Source of the DNA: JACMLD01 sp044227095
GTDB taxonomy: Bacteria > Bacteroidota > Bacteroidia > Chitinophagales > Chitinophagaceae
Direction of reading: 5' to 3'
Assembly (NCBI GenBank): GCA_044227095.1
Contig: JBGAFV010000002.1
Coordinates: forward strand, 186,001-250,000
Length of the DNA stretch: 64,000 nt
Position numbers and translations under genes: made by a program. This document shows positions 43,399 to 51,896 of the stretch, piece by piece. The notes under the pieces were generated by a model, which saw only the letters and a list, made by a program, of their open reading frames with translations, did no database searches and was not told where the DNA came from. Position 1 is the stretch's first letter. Every line of letters begins with the position of its first letter.

Positions 43399-43833
43399 CT
43401 ACAAAACATATTCATCAAATTTCCGGTTGTGGTACAATAGCGGTACTGCAATAGCTGCAAGTAAGCCCAGTATAATAATAATGCCCGATGACAACCACCT
43501 GAACTGGATATTGATGATGGCATCTGCACTCCGCTGAAATGCGTTGATTTTAAGCAGCATAAAAATGGTTACCAATATCAGCAATCCACTGTAAATAAAT
43601 TCGCCACCCCGGCCATACTTTACAGACCAGTAATAAATGGCACCAATCAGCAGGAACGCAATGTTAATAGCAAAGATTAGCGTTGATACATTGATGATAG
43701 ATGAGAATGGGAAATGCATGATTTGAACGAATGCGAGGTCGTAGAACATACAAAGCAACGTGCCTGCCAATCCGGCAAATACACAGGTCATATATGCGCG
43801 GTAAAAAATGGTTTTTTGAAAATCCTTTTCCAT
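43399..43833 (-). CDS. Four-helix membrane protein of unknown function
   Basis: The 144-aa protein has four hydrophobic segments (about 12-32, 43-66, 76-94 and 111-132), with short polar loops such as KYGRGGE and a charged C-terminus ending DEYVL. I do not recognise a family motif. The gene starts 31 bp after the Crp/Fnr-type gene and is probably in the same transcript, so it may be a target or partner of that regulator. Nothing in the sequence suggests a substrate. Confidence 0.75.
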   Translation of the reverse strand: MEKDFQKTIFYRAYMTCVFAGLAGTLLCMFYDLAFVQIMHFPFSSIINVSTLIFAINIAFLLIGAIYYWSVKYGRGGEFIYSGLLILVTIFMLLKINAFQRSADAIINIQFRWLSSGIIIILGLLAAIAVPLLYHNRKFDEYVL

Positions 43834-43864
43834 AAAGTCAATTTTTAATTATGAACAAATATTA

Positions 43865-44548
43865 TTAATCAGTCAAACCTTTTAATTTTTCTGCATCGTT
43901 TATCCGGATACTTTTACCATTCACACTGATTATTTTTGAAGTAATCAGTGTACGAAGCATTTTAAAAACAGTTTCATAGGTGGTGCCTGCGTAAGCGGCG
44001 ATATCCTGCCTGCTGACTGGCACAGAAATATATTTACTCTTGTTGGTACCATAAACATTCAGCAGTTCAAGCAATGCTTCTGCTATCCTGCCCTTTACTT
44101 CCATCAGTGCAAGATTGCGCATACGTAATTCGGCTTTTTGTAATTCAGTTGAATAGAATTGCATGAGCCGGTAAGTAAAAGCATGATCTGCCTTCAGCGT
44201 TGCATCCAAAAAACTGCTTGTGATGAAGCAGGCTTTGGTTTCTTCCAATGCTGTTGCAGATACAGGATAAACATCGCCTGCCGCTAACCCGCGATGGCCA
44301 ACCATATCACCGGCTTTTGTGAACCGTACAATCAGCTCTTTCTGATCCGTCCAGTGCTTATGCACTTTAACCGCACCGGAATACACAAAGTAGATGCCTT
44401 CAACTTTACCACCTTCTGTAAATAGTTGTTCCCCTTTTCTAAAACGTAAGGTTGATTTCTTTAATGCTATCAGTTCTCTCCATTCTGTTGTACAATGGCT
44501 GCATAGAAAACAGTTGCTCACATTACAGGATTCTTTTTTCATGCCCAA
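43865..44548 (-). CDS. Crp/Fnr-family regulator with N-terminal cysteine cluster
   Basis: The 227-aa protein has a cyclic-nucleotide-binding-type beta-roll (RFRKGEQLFTEGGKVEGIYFVYSGAVKVHKHW to about residue 140), a dimerisation helix and a C-terminal HTH_Crp domain (VPVSRQDIAAYAGTTYETVFKMLRTLITSKII). The first 20 residues carry C8, C13, C16 and C19 (C-x4-C-x2-C-x2-C), which recalls the N-terminal cluster of FNR, though FNR uses one further Cys in the beta-roll and that is not evident. An oxygen- or NO-sensing 4Fe-4S role is plausible but not shown. It is divergent from the ClC gene with a 15-bp dyad between them. Confidence 0.88.
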   Translation of the reverse strand: MGMKKESCNVSNCFLCSHCTTEWRELIALKKSTLRFRKGEQLFTEGGKVEGIYFVYSGAVKVHKHWTDQKELIVRFTKAGDMVGHRGLAAGDVYPVSATALEETKACFITSSFLDATLKADHAFTYRLMQFYSTELQKAELRMRNLALMEVKGRIAEALLELLNVYGTNKSKYISVPVSRQDIAAYAGTTYETVFKMLRTLITSKIISVNGKSIRINDAEKLKGLTD

Positions 44549-44586
44549 TTCTAGTGATTTAATCTGGTCTGCGGCTTTAATATGGC

Positions 44587-44601
44587 ATAAACAATGTTTA
44601 T
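44587..44601. promoter_or_regulatory. Dyad operator candidate between Crp/Fnr and ClC genes
   Basis: ATAAACA-A-TGTTTAT is a perfect 7-bp inverted repeat with a 1-bp centre in the 92-bp gap between the divergent Crp/Fnr-type and ClC genes, 39 bp from each start codon. Its size suits a dimeric regulator, and autoregulation by the Crp/Fnr protein is the simplest reading. It is not a standard TTGAT-N4-ATCAA site. Confidence 0.5.
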
Positions 44602-44640
44602 TATAAGAAATTATATCTAAAATTACACAAAATATGGTTT

Positions 44641-46359
44641 ATGCAATATTTTTGCTCCATAATAGTAAAAAATATGCACAGGAAAGACGAAAGCACACCG
44701 TTATCACCGGCTTTTGAGCAGTTATACAATAGTAAAGGAGCGTTCAGGAAAACACCCGTTAATAAAAGAGTTGTTTACATCAGCATACAGGCCATACTGA
44801 ATGCAGTTGTGATAGGGCTGCTTGCTAAAATACTGGTCTCATTAATACTGCTGATCACAAATATTGCTTTTTACGGAAAGTTTTCTTTCCAGGCTGCATC
44901 ACCTGCATCCCATCAATTGGGTTGGCTGGTTGTTTTGGTGCCTGTTGCAGGTAGTGTACTCGTTGGCATTATGGCACGTTATGGATCAAAAGCGATCAGG
45001 GGCCATGGCATTCCGGAAGCGATGGAAAAAATTATTATGGACGAAAGCAGGATACCACCGGTTATTACTTTTTTGAAACCAGTGTCTGCTGCTATTTCTA
45101 TTGGAACGGGCGGGCCTTTTGGCGCTGAGGGACCTATCATTGCAACAGGCGGTGCGTTTGGATCGCTTACAGGTCAGCTGATGCATATTTCTCCGGCTGA
45201 AAGAAAAATTATATTGACAGCGGGGGCCTGTGCGGGTATGTCAGCCATATTTGGCAGTCCCCTGGCTGCGGTGTTATTGGCCATTGAATTGCTGTTGTTT
45301 GAATTTTCTCCCCGCTCTATTATACCTGTGGCACTTGCTTGTATAACAGGCGCAGCCATGCATTTATTATTTTTTGAAAACGCACCTGTATTTGCCATGA
45401 ATGCTATTGCTGCTCCCACAGCAGGCGCAACCGGGATGTATATTTTACTTGGACTGGTTGTTGGCGTCGTTGCTTCATTTGTTTCAAAATCAGTATATGC
45501 GGTAGAAGATCTTTTTGAGAAACTACCTGTGCACTGGATGTGGTGGCCTGCTATCGGAGCTATTGCAGTAGGTGTAACGGGTTATTATGCACCATTTACA
45601 ATGGGTGTTGGGTATGATAATATACGGAACCTTCTTACGGGTGCATTGCCTTTGGGTGTGTTGCTGTCACTTTGTTTTTTAAAATACATTTCCTGGGTAA
45701 TTGCATTGGGCAGCGGTACATCTGGTGGAACGCTTGCGCCATTGTTTACCATCGGTGGCGCTTTGGGTGCATTGCTGGGCACTGCGGCGCTGCATTATTT
45801 TCCAGCGCTACCCATTAATATTGCCACAGCAGCACTGGTGGGGATGGCTGCAATGTTTGCTGGTGCATCAAGGGCTTTTCTTACGTCGGTGGTATTCGCT
45901 TTGGAAACCACGGGACAGCTAAACGGGTTGTTGCCACTGATGGGTGCCTGCGCAGCGGCCTACTTTGTTTCTTTCTTCCTGATGAAATCCAGCATCATGA
46001 CAGAGAAAATACATCGTCGCGGCGTGCAAACACCTGATTCATATGAGCCTGATATTTTGCAGTCAACAAGTGTTGCAGAACTTGTAACCCCAAGGCCAGT
46101 TGAAACAGAGCATATGCCTTATGTATATACTACAGATGATGCAGGATTGGCTGCAGAAATGATGGGCAAATACAACCAGGAAACGTTACTTGTGCTGGAT
46201 AATAAAAAGAGTCGTAAACCAGTAGGCATTATCACTACTGCTTCCATTATGGAATTTTACAGCACTCAAAAACAAAAAGACCACCAGTATGATTCACCCG
46301 GCAGAACCAGAAGATTGATGGTACAGGGCAGGAAGCTGATTAAAAAAATGCGCGACTGA
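44641..46359 (+). CDS. ClC-family chloride channel or antiporter with a C-terminal CBS-like part
   Basis: The 572-aa membrane protein carries the ClC selectivity motifs: GHGIPE (121-126) in the GSGIP position, GAEGP (161-165) with the gating glutamate E163, and GTSGGTLAPLF in the GxFxP region. A second glutamate needed for proton coupling is not certain, so channel or antiporter cannot be decided. Residues about 455-545 resemble one CBS domain (ELVTPRPVETEHMPYVYTTDDAGLAAEMM, VLDNKKSRKPVGIITTASIMEFY). An alternative start is the ATG of codon 12 (44674), which is still upstream of the first membrane helix. Divergent from the Crp/Fnr-type gene. Confidence 0.9.
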   Translation: MQYFCSIIVKNMHRKDESTPLSPAFEQLYNSKGAFRKTPVNKRVVYISIQAILNAVVIGLLAKILVSLILLITNIAFYGKFSFQAASPASHQLGWLVVLVPVAGSVLVGIMARYGSKAIRGHGIPEAMEKIIMDESRIPPVITFLKPVSAAISIGTGGPFGAEGPIIATGGAFGSLTGQLMHISPAERKIILTAGACAGMSAIFGSPLAAVLLAIELLLFEFSPRSIIPVALACITGAAMHLLFFENAPVFAMNAIAAPTAGATGMYILLGLVVGVVASFVSKSVYAVEDLFEKLPVHWMWWPAIGAIAVGVTGYYAPFTMGVGYDNIRNLLTGALPLGVLLSLCFLKYISWVIALGSGTSGGTLAPLFTIGGALGALLGTAALHYFPALPINIATAALVGMAAMFAGASRAFLTSVVFALETTGQLNGLLPLMGACAAAYFVSFFLMKSSIMTEKIHRRGVQTPDSYEPDILQSTSVAELVTPRPVETEHMPYVYTTDDAGLAAEMMGKYNQETLLVLDNKKSRKPVGIITTASIMEFYSTQKQKDHQYDSPGRTRRLMVQGRKLIKKMRD

Positions 46360-46399
46360 AACAAAGCTTTCGAAATTTCTTCACATAAAACTAATTACA

Positions 46400-46789
46400 A
46401 TGGCAACCTTACTTGTAAAAAGCGTTTATGAACCGGTAAGGAAAACAGATGGTTACCGGGTGTTAATTGACAAGCTGTGGCCCAGGGGTATAACAACAGA
46501 AGCATTGTGTGCAGATGCGTGGATGAAAGAACTGGCCCCATCACCATGTTTACGGATATGGTTTAAACACCACCCGGAACAGTGGCCTTCGTTCCGCAAT
46601 TCCTATTTAATTGAATTAAAAGTGTATGCAGATACCGTTGCGCTGAAGTCCTTTTGCAAGGCCCATAAAAAAATTACATTGTTGTACGCATCCAGGGATG
46701 AATCGCATAATCATGCTATATTGTTGCGGGATTATTTGCATCATTTGCAGGAGGGGCAAGTTGCTGCTATTTCTTATTTTAGCAATTGA
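46400..46789 (+). CDS. DUF488 family protein (second copy)
   Basis: The 129-aa protein is a paralogue of the 112-aa protein at 9595-9933, sharing VYEPVRKTDGYRVLIDKLWPRGI, WMKELAPSP, LRIWFKHHPEQW and ITLLYASRDESHNHA. The main differences are a slightly longer N-terminus and C-terminal tail. It begins 40 bp after the ClC stop and is followed 32 bp later by the HPP gene, so the three plus-strand genes are likely an operon. Function of the family is not established. Confidence 0.88.
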   Translation: MATLLVKSVYEPVRKTDGYRVLIDKLWPRGITTEALCADAWMKELAPSPCLRIWFKHHPEQWPSFRNSYLIELKVYADTVALKSFCKAHKKITLLYASRDESHNHAILLRDYLHHLQEGQVAAISYFSN

Positions 46790-46821
46790 TGCGCAATAAC
46801 AAAACGGCTTAATTCAAACTG

Positions 46822-47439
46822 GTGAAACATAAAATAAAACGGGGGCTGCGTGTGTCGCGCTATATCATTTATAAAGAAACCCTGGTTGATAACCGGGAAC
46901 ATTTTTGGTCTTTCATTGGCGCTTTTGTGGGCATTGGTTCGATTGCATTCATTCAAAGCTATTCTTTTGCCCAACAAGAAAATATATTCCTGATAGGATC
47001 TTTCGGCGCATCCTGTGTATTGGTGTACGGCGCTATACAAAGTCCGCTTGCGCAACCGCGGAACTTAATTGGCGGTCATGTAATATCTGCTATCATTGGT
47101 GTAACGGTGTATAAGATATTGCCGGATATTATTTGGCTAACGGCGCCACTTGCCGTTGCATTTTCTATTGTTGCCATGCAGGTGAGTAAAACCCTTCATC
47201 CGCCCGGTGGCGCAACAGCGCTGATTGCCGTTACGGGAGCGGGAAAGATAACTGCATTGGGCTATTGGTATGTGCTTTCTCCAGTTCTGAGTGGGGTGGT
47301 TATTTTGTTCGCAGTAGCCATGGTATTTAATAACATAACTAAACACCGCAAATACCCCACAGACAAACGGTTTACTAATTCCATTCGCCGTATGTTTATT
47401 AAACAAAAAATAGCCGAAACCGGTGAGGAAGTCAATTAA
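46822..47439 (+). CDS. HPP-family membrane protein
   Basis: The 205-aa protein starts with GTG and has a basic N-terminus followed by four to five membrane segments. The signature KTLHPPGGATALIAVTG contains the HPP motif that names the family; the upstream SFGASCVLVYGAIQSPLAQPRNLIGGH is also characteristic. Some members are described as nitrite transporters of plant chloroplasts and cyanobacteria, so an anion-related role next to ClC is possible but unproven. It is the last gene before a long gene-poor stretch. Confidence 0.9.
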   Translation: MKHKIKRGLRVSRYIIYKETLVDNREHFWSFIGAFVGIGSIAFIQSYSFAQQENIFLIGSFGASCVLVYGAIQSPLAQPRNLIGGHVISAIIGVTVYKILPDIIWLTAPLAVAFSIVAMQVSKTLHPPGGATALIAVTGAGKITALGYWYVLSPVLSGVVILFAVAMVFNNITKHRKYPTDKRFTNSIRRMFIKQKIAETGEEVN

Positions 47440-48879
47440 ACCATTCGATAAAGACCGGGATAACGGGGCTACTAAACTTACATGTAAAGTAAACTCCCGA
47501 ACCGTTTGATGATTATACTATGCACCGTTACTTATATATTATAAGAGATGATTTAGATACTCAGGTAAAGCAGAATATCTCTAATTGTGATCAATACCTT
47601 AATTGCAAAACCAATTTGTAATTTTGCCGCCCCTATGCATATAATAAAAGAATGGTCTGAACCATGGGCTGTTGAATTTGGGAAAAGTGTCCTTGTAAAG
47701 TCCTCCCAAGGAAAGTTCGATTACAAATTATTTTTGTTAAAGGAAAATCGGTAGAAGATAATATTAACGAAAGTGTTCACACAATTATGATTGACGAATG
47801 AACTGACCATGCTAATACCATTCCTTTGAAATCTTTTCGGGCAAACGCCAGTGAGGAATTACATGTGCATTTTGAACAAGTATAAATTGCATATCGTCAT
47901 GAATAAGTCTTGATGGGGAACATATAAGGAGACTGTATTATGCAAATAGAGCGGATTATTATGTATTTTCTAATGACTCTGATAAAGGTCCGCATTGCAA
48001 GTAAGAGCTATAGGTTGTTAAATATTTATACTATACAAGATGACATATTTGAGAATTCAAAAACGCTTTAATAATATTAAAAACGAAGTTTTGCAGATGA
48101 TTTGTCACTTTTAGGGATATCTTTTGAATAGTGCATGATTTCAACAGCCGTGGTCGTTCTTTTAGATGCGTGTATCCCGGCCCCCCAACCAATTATTAAT
48201 TTATACTATCTTTAAACAAAGAATTGAAGGCAGTGATTTCGCCAGCGACGGGCAGGGATGCATTGTTTACGTTTTTTCACCTCCACGACTGACCTAAAGA
48301 TCTCATTTTGTATTACTCCTTTTCCTATGGCATGACAAAATCAGCAAACACAATTTCGCATAACCATTTAAGCAAAATCAGTAATTTCTATGGTAACTGA
48401 ATCATCACCGATAAATATCCGGATATGTTCTTTCGACCATGTTGAATTTCGTAGCGATTTCATAAATAACTTTTAAAAAGTAGGTGATTGTAATTAAAAA
48501 CGCCTTTTAAGCATTTCAGCAAGTTCATGTGGTAGTAAATTTTATTCGACAGCTTTAGTAACTTTTTTTATGCCTTAATTAAAGCGGATAAAATCAACAT
48601 CAATACTATACTAAATTAGAGTGCTCCTGAACCATGCAACCTCAGCATTACATAACCTGCTTGCGGGTTACCGTCTGTAGGTTTACCACCGGAGCCCGTA
48701 TTGTAGGTATGCCTAAAATGATTCATACAATCATTAAGTGGAAACTTGTATACGAATATTGACCAAAAGCAATTAACGTTTTTGCTACCCACAATTGCTT
48801 TTCGATTTTTTATTTTGTATTAAATAATTATTAATTTTAATAAAACGACAATGCATGCCTGTTGTAAAATACTGTTCAT
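47440..48879. other. Gene-poor stretch of 1.4 kb with coding remnants
   Basis: No intact gene is supported. Apart from the remnant at 47635-47885 listed separately, a 36-codon minus-strand frame (48616-48726) reads HTYNTGSGGKPTDGNPQAGYVMLRLHG in part; the run is coding-like but unrecognised. A TAATTTTG -7-like box lies just before 47635, and a short palindrome TTACATGTAA near 47480. The stretch looks like a decayed region between the HPP gene and the AraC regulator; no insertion-sequence ends were found. Confidence 0.45.
47635..47885 (+). pseudogene. Probable decayed gene of unknown family
   Basis: An ATG preceded by a TAATTTTG box opens a frame (EWSEPWAVEFGKSVLV, KFDYKLFLL) that stops after 39 codons. 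A neighbouring frame continues with protein-like sequence (GKSVEDNINESVHTIMIDE, stop, TDHANTIPLKSFRANASEELHVHFEQV) to 47885. This pattern suggests one frameshift and one nonsense change in a former small gene. I do not recognise the product, and the possibility of chance frames remains. Confidence 0.35.
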
Positions 48880-49857
48880 ATGGAGGCAGATTTTATATTA
48901 CCGGAAGACTGGGGATTTAAGCGGGATAATGCGTTGCCAGACGCTTACCGGGGATTTGTATTACGCGGGGCAAAGGTGATCACAGCCACAGGCATTGCAG
49001 GCAATATTATTATTCAAACTTTCGAACAGCCGTTGTTTACCATCCGGTTTAAACAGCTTGCTTTCGTTAAAAATGTGTCTGTTATTTTCTGGCAAAGGGC
49101 CACGCGGCTGGTATCTTTCCTTTCTCTGAAAAATACAATTCACTATAACATAACGGGCGCAGGTGTACTTAAATTAAAGGAGGGCCAGGTCTCTTTAATG
49201 CATACCGGCAATACAACATTTACTGCGCGTTACGAGAAAGATAAAATTTATCAAACCCTTGAAATTGACTGGGCAGAAGAAATAATCCGGGAAGGAATAC
49301 CATTTTTCCCTTTGTTGACGCCGTTTCCTGATCTCAACACTAATAGAAGTTATTTTATTGGCAAGACAGCACATGAGGCACGTGCGGATTTGCTGGGTGT
49401 CGCCAAAGAGATACTGAAATCTCCTTATGATACAGCGTTCAGCGGATTGTTATTTCAGAACAAGGCGAGGGACTACTTTTTTTTCATCATGATAGCCATT
49501 GGCCGGATCCCTGCTTCTACCCTGAAGCTTACACCGGATGACTGGAAAGAGATTGAAGCCATTGCATTATTACTAAGAACACATCCGGATCAAAAATTTC
49601 CGATCGTGCAGCTGGCTGCAAAGGCACACATGAACACCATGAAATTCAAACAGGCGTTTAAAGAAAAATATGATGCCGGGCCTTTTGAATACCAGATGGG
49701 ACAACGCATGCAGGAGGCGCTGGAAATATTGAAGGAGGGCCGCATGTCACCCAAAGAAGTGGCGGCACATATCGGCTACAAAGGCATCAGCAGTTTTACT
49801 ACAAAATTCCGTGAATACCATGGTTTTCCTCCGGGCAAAGTCATTAATAATTCCTGA
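48880..49857 (+). CDS. AraC-family transcription regulator
   Basis: The 325-aa protein has an unassigned N-terminal region (about 1-225) and a C-terminal AraC-type DNA-binding domain. In it the first helix-turn-helix lies at FPIVQLAAKAHMNTMKFKQAFKEKYDAGPFEYQMGQRMQEALEIL and the second at SPKEVAAHIGYKGISSFTTKFREYHGFPPGKV. The GPFEY..QRM and FPPGKV segments are the family hallmarks. The gene stands alone with long upstream and 102-bp downstream gaps. It may control the MauE/DUF6520 genes that follow; in Bacteroidota such pairs are common. Confidence 0.92.
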   Translation: MEADFILPEDWGFKRDNALPDAYRGFVLRGAKVITATGIAGNIIIQTFEQPLFTIRFKQLAFVKNVSVIFWQRATRLVSFLSLKNTIHYNITGAGVLKLKEGQVSLMHTGNTTFTARYEKDKIYQTLEIDWAEEIIREGIPFFPLLTPFPDLNTNRSYFIGKTAHEARADLLGVAKEILKSPYDTAFSGLLFQNKARDYFFFIMIAIGRIPASTLKLTPDDWKEIEAIALLLRTHPDQKFPIVQLAAKAHMNTMKFKQAFKEKYDAGPFEYQMGQRMQEALEILKEGRMSPKEVAAHIGYKGISSFTTKFREYHGFPPGKVINNS

Positions 49858-49959
49858 ACAGCACTTCCATTTGCCAAATAAAAACTTCCGAATGCGCATA
49901 CATTAGATTTGGAACGGATTGGAGTCATGCCTCACCTTTACAATTGTAAAAAATGATCC

Positions 49960-50406
49960 ATGAAAAAAAGTATCATTCCCGAAATCGTTTCAGTCCTTTT
50001 TATTTTCTTATTTGTTTATACTGCCTTTAGTAAAATAATTGAATTCAGTAAGTTCAACATACAATTGGCACAATCTCCCTTACTGGTTTCTTTTACGGCA
50101 GTTACTGCCTTTGCTATACCCGCAATTGAATTAATTACAAGCGCCATGTTGCTCACAAATAAATTTCGCAGATTTGGGTTGTACAGCGCATACACGATTA
50201 TGGTAATGTTCACAGCCTATATAGTTGCCATTACCCGGTTCAGTGAGTATATCCCCTGTTCATGTGGTGGCGTGCTTACAGGTTTTAACTGGAACCAGCA
50301 CCTGGTCTTTAATATTGCGTTTGTTTTTTTAGCGGCAATCGGGATTATAATACAATCTTCAATAAAACAAATTTCTGAACTGCACCCTACCGCAAACAGT
50401 ATTTAA
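49960..50406 (+). CDS. MauE/DoxX-like membrane protein
   Basis: The 148-aa protein has four membrane segments (about 5-25, 44-65, 76-95, 113-132). A CSCGG motif (about 99-103) lies between helices three and four, the typical cysteine site of MauE-like redox-associated membrane proteins. MauE is needed for disulphide formation in methylamine dehydrogenase; these Bacteroidota homologues have no such partner. The cysteine-rich DUF6520 protein encoded next (106 bp downstream) is a plausible client. Function inferred from family and context. Confidence 0.88.
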   Translation: MKKSIIPEIVSVLFIFLFVYTAFSKIIEFSKFNIQLAQSPLLVSFTAVTAFAIPAIELITSAMLLTNKFRRFGLYSAYTIMVMFTAYIVAITRFSEYIPCSCGGVLTGFNWNQHLVFNIAFVFLAAIGIIIQSSIKQISELHPTANSI

Positions 50407-50511
50407 AACAGTTACATAGATGTTTGTTATAACAAAGCTACTCCTGCAAAGTAGCAACAGGGATTGCCGAAAACCTGTAACAGAGTAGGCATGTTCTTTA
50501 AAAAATAAAAC

Positions 50512-50751
50512 ATGAAAAAGTCAAGAATTTTAATGAGTGTTACAATGATGTTGGCCATTAGCGCTGCGTTCGCCTTTAAGCCAGCTGCAAAAACGGCGTT
50601 CTTTGCAGCCAGGTACGAGGTTATCAGTAACACTTGTACAGAGGTATCAAGACCGGATTGCCAGGGGAATTCGTCACACGCACAATGTGACGGCATTTTT
50701 ACAACTAAAACTGCAGAGGTCTGCGAAAACCAGGCCTTTAAAACAAATTAG
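50512..50751 (+). CDS. DUF6520-family small secreted protein
   Basis: The 79-aa protein has a signal-peptide-like N-terminus (MKKSRILMSVTMMLAISAAFAF) and a short mature part with four cysteines (NTC, PDC, QCD, VCE), which could form two disulphides. This size, leader and cysteine layout match DUF6520, small proteins often encoded beside MauE-like genes in Bacteroidota. No function is known. Following genes: 356-aa unknown protein, 74 bp downstream. Confidence 0.8.
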   Translation: MKKSRILMSVTMMLAISAAFAFKPAAKTAFFAARYEVISNTCTEVSRPDCQGNSSHAQCDGIFTTKTAEVCENQAFKTN

Positions 50752-50825
50752 GCGTAATCTATTAATGGAATTGGTGTACAACGATTCCATTAATTTTTTA
50801 GAAAACTGATTAACAAATATGCAGC

Positions 50826-51896
50826 GTGAATAAGCGGTCGTTATATCTCTTAGTATTCTGTGGCATTCTGGGTGTTAGTCCTGTAGCAGTCCTCTATTGT
50901 ATAAACAACTTTCGTGCGGACAGGAAAGGCAATTTCAGGCGGCTGACACCGCCGCACTCGATGACACTTCAAAAGAAGTTACCACTCCGCTCCGGGCATT
51001 ATTATTTCGCTGGCGGATATGGCAGTAAGATTTTTATAGTTACAACTGAACTACCTGTTCAGTTCCAACAAACTGATACTGGCTTACACGCAGTAAAATT
51101 AATCAACCTCCATTTCCCTGATTCGACCCGCTTATACAATGTGCAATCCAGCATTATGGCCAGTAACGAAGTGTTGTTGCTTGATGGATTCAAACCCGCA
51201 GTCATGAAAACAACGTTGCCCGACACTGTTATGTCCATCTATTTGCTGGGTCAGCGTTACTTTTTGAAGGCAGTCCCGCTATCGGCCAACAGCTTCATTT
51301 TCCAAGTATATGACAGTATAGCAAAACAAAATGTATACGTTAAGTACAGACTGGATAGCAACAGATTTCAGCAGAATAAATACTTGCCAGACAAATCATC
51401 AGATGGTGTTTTCAGTATTGATGGCATCCTTCACTATGATCCCATCAATCATCAGCTCATGTATGTATATTTTTACAGGAACCAGTTTGATTATCTTGAC
51501 ACCAATTTAAACCGGGTGTATACCGGCAGAACCCTTGACTCCAATACAACGGCGAAAGTAGAGGTACTCATGTCAGGTAACAAAAAGAGTGGTATAGTAA
51601 CGGCCGCTTCGGTACAGGTCAACAAAGGAAGCTGGATTGCCGATAACCGGTTATATATACATTCTATCATCGCCGGGAAAAATGATGCTGCTGGGAGGAT
51701 AAAAAATTATGACATGTTAGATGTATATACTGTTTCATCAGGCAAGTATATACAAAGTCTCGCAGCAGAAAAATTCAATGGCGAAAACCTGAACGACTTT
51801 ATTGTCATTGGGGATCATTTTTATGGTTTATACGGCCATACATTGGTTGATTACAGGATTCAAAGAGTGCGCTCCGACGCAGGCGGCCATCTATAA
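50826..51896 (+). CDS. Unknown 356-aa membrane-anchored protein, probable beta-propeller
   Basis: The protein begins at GTG with one N-terminal membrane segment (about 6-26). The rest is rich in beta strands, with repeated stretches such as SIDGILHYDPINHQLMYVYFYRNQF and DHFYGLYGHTLVDYRI that suggest a propeller facing the periplasm. It contains no recognised catalytic motif. It follows the MauE-like and DUF6520 genes on the same strand, and I recall this trio as recurrent in Bacteroidota; a joint role is inference. Its last 6 bp overlap the convergent thioredoxin-like gene. Confidence 0.75.
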   Translation: MNKRSLYLLVFCGILGVSPVAVLYCINNFRADRKGNFRRLTPPHSMTLQKKLPLRSGHYYFAGGYGSKIFIVTTELPVQFQQTDTGLHAVKLINLHFPDSTRLYNVQSSIMASNEVLLLDGFKPAVMKTTLPDTVMSIYLLGQRYFLKAVPLSANSFIFQVYDSIAKQNVYVKYRLDSNRFQQNKYLPDKSSDGVFSIDGILHYDPINHQLMYVYFYRNQFDYLDTNLNRVYTGRTLDSNTTAKVEVLMSGNKKSGIVTAASVQVNKGSWIADNRLYIHSIIAGKNDAAGRIKNYDMLDVYTVSSGKYIQSLAAEKFNGENLNDFIVIGDHFYGLYGHTLVDYRIQRVRSDAGGHL

